A stretch of DNA of 7,705 bases from Eubacteriales Family XIII. Incertae Sedis bacterium (lineage in GTDB: Bacteria; Bacillota; Clostridia; Peptostreptococcales; Anaerovoracaceae): positions 1 to 7,705 of the forward strand of contig JAISZM010000128.1 of assembly GCA_031269205.1 (NCBI GenBank). The letters run 5' to 3'. The notes below the pieces were generated by a model. It did not search any database and was not told the DNA's origin. It saw nothing but the letters and a program-made list of their open reading frames with translations. Made by a program: the position numbers and the translations under genes. Numbering within the stretch: position 1 is the stretch's first letter; each line of letters starts with the position of its first letter. Below, piece by piece: positions 6,711-7,705 of the stretch.

Positions 6711-7705
6711 TTATTGCAATACTTCGCCTTCCACATTCGGGGCTTCGTTCACGACCATATCCTCGCTGATGCCCTCTTCTTCGACGTTTTTCATGTCGCC
6801 GATATCGAGGATGTCGTCGTCAGGATCGTCGTCGACCGCCTCGAGCTGCTTCTGGTACGCCTCCATGAATTCGGCGTTCACCCCGTAGTCGACGGATATA
6901 TTCTTGTAGCGTTTCATGCCCGTGCCGGCCGGGATAAGTTTACCGATGATGACGTTTTCCTTCAACCCGAGCAGGTTGTCCCTGCGCCCTCTGATGGCGG
7001 CATCCGTCAGCACCTTCGTCGTTTCCTGGAACGACGCGGCCGAGAGGAAGGAGTTGGTGGCGAGTGAAGCCTTCGTGATGCCCAGCAGTTCGCGCCTGAA
7101 GACGGCGGGGGTCTCCGCCGAGCCGAGCTTCAAGTTCTCCTCTTCTATCTCGTGCTTCGAGTAGAGGTTGCCCGGAAGCAGGTTCGTATCGCCCGGATCT
7201 TCTATCTTATACTTGGACAGCATTTGGCTCACGATGATCTCGATGTGCTTGTCGTTGATATCGACGCCCTGCAGTTTGTAGACACGTTGGACTTCCTTCA
7301 GCAGATACTGGTAGACGGCTGCCACGCACTCGTCCTCTTTTTCCCAGTTTTCACCGCTCTTGTATCTCAGTATGTCCTTCGGGTAAAGGGCGCCCGAGGT
7401 CAGAGCCTCCCCCGCCGCGATGAAATCCCCGACCTCGACGACGACCCTCCTGTCGAACGGTATCGCATAGAGCTGCGGCTCGCCGCCGCTTCCGACTATG
7501 CGTATCTCGCGCCGACCCTCCGCGTGGGTCTCTATCGACTCAACCGTGCCGTCCTCGCGGCATATCTCGGCCGGGGCCTTCGGCTTACGGGCCTCAAACA
7601 GCTCCTCGACCCTCGGCAGTCCTTGCGTGATGTCGCCGCCAGCGACGCCACCCGTATGGAAGGTGCGCATGGTGAGCTGGGTGCCGGGTTCGCCGATGGA
7701 CTGAG
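6711..7705 (-). CDS. rpoC: DNA-directed RNA polymerase subunit beta' (RpoC), C-terminal part
   Basis: Partial gene: the frame is open at the window's right edge, with 330 full codons plus two bases before a TAA stop at 6713-6711. The first readable residues, QSIGEPGTQLT followed by MRTFHTGGVAGGD, are the conserved trigger-loop/bridge region of the catalytic subunit. The sequence passes straight on to ITQGLPRVEELFEARKPK, so the large trigger-loop insertion of enterobacterial beta' is absent, as in Gram-positive enzymes. Further conserved blocks are the VSQMLSKYKIEDPGDTNLLPG segment (split here as VSQMLSKYKIEDPGD then TNLLPG), LLGITKASLATNSFLSAASF and GRRDNLLGLKENVIIGKLIPAGTG. The last 43 residues (codons 6842-6714) are a strongly acidic tail with 17 Asp/Glu and one Lys. 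The upstream part of rpoC, and presumably rpoB, lies beyond the window. Downstream it is followed after 15 nt by hpf rather than by ribosomal protein genes. Confidence 0.98.
   Translation of the reverse strand, partial: QSIGEPGTQLTMRTFHTGGVAGGDITQGLPRVEELFEARKPKAPAEICREDGTVESIETHAEGRREIRIVGSGGEPQLYAIPFDRRVVVEVGDFIAAGEALTSGALYPKDILRYKSGENWEKEDECVAAVYQYLLKEVQRVYKLQGVDINDKHIEIIVSQMLSKYKIEDPGDTNLLPGNLYSKHEIEEENLKLGSAETPAVFRRELLGITKASLATNSFLSAASFQETTKVLTDAAIRGRRDNLLGLKENVIIGKLIPAGTGMKRYKNISVDYGVNAEFMEAYQKQLEAVDDDPDDDILDIGDMKNVEEEGISEDMVVNEAPNVEGEVLQ

Noticed and set aside
5940..7067. Plus-strand open frame of 375 codons opposite hpf and rpoC
   Set aside because: It spans the terminator and promoter region and runs in register with hpf and rpoC; no family motifs and no convincing ribosome binding site were seen.
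1..7705. Search for CRISPR arrays, tRNA/rRNA genes, insertion sequences or phage-like segments
   Set aside because: No regularly spaced repeats, transposase-like frames, cloverleaf sequences or terminal inverted repeats were seen; coding density is close to complete with housekeeping genes.

Overview
All recognisable genes in this window lie on the minus strand, so transcription runs from high to low coordinates. Read 5'->3' on that strand, the order is: the 3' end of rpoC (RNA polymerase beta'), hpf (long-form ribosome hibernation factor), a rho-independent terminator, a sigma70/SigA-type promoter, cdaA (diadenylate cyclase), cdaR (YbbR-repeat regulator), glmM (phosphoglucosamine mutase), glmS (glucosamine-6-phosphate synthase), and the 5' two-thirds or so of an ADP-ribosylglycohydrolase (DraG/ARH) family gene that runs off position 1.

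The cdaA-cdaR-glmM-glmS block is the c-di-AMP/amino-sugar operon typical of Bacillota. The beta' trigger loop has no large insertion of the enterobacterial type. Shine-Dalgarno sites are strong, and hpf is the long dimerising form with a TTG start. Together these point to a Gram-positive, probably clostridia-like bacterium with a moderately GC-rich genome. Genus or family cannot be named from the window.

Region by region: 7705-6711 is the rpoC tail, ending in an acidic extension. hpf follows 15 nt later with an ideal Shine-Dalgarno site, so it looks like the last gene of an rpo transcript, which is closed by a hairpin plus T-tract at 6131-6095. A new promoter (TTGAAT-17-TATGAT, 6063-6035) with a leader of only about 20 nt starts the second unit. 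Its genes are tightly packed: cdaA and cdaR overlap by 8 nt, and the remaining gaps are 19-27 nt. The only non-coding stretch of any size is 6008-6164 (157 nt), which holds the terminator and the promoter.

In function, CdaA makes c-di-AMP at the membrane and CdaR, a membrane-anchored extracytoplasmic protein, modulates it. GlmM is known in other Bacillota to bind and inhibit CdaA. GlmS and GlmM make GlcN-6-P and then GlcN-1-P for UDP-GlcNAc and peptidoglycan. The second unit therefore links osmotic/c-di-AMP signalling to cell-wall precursor supply. The ADP-ribosylglycohydrolase at the end is the non-canonical member.

The most notable points are the rpoC-hpf coupling, the ADP-ribosylglycohydrolase attached to the operon with an altered metal motif (SDN in place of the usual T/S-D-D), and unusual residues in the GlmS isomerase active-site segment. 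There is also no room for a glmS ribozyme or a c-di-AMP riboswitch. I did not find a wholly new system; most of the window is housekeeping.
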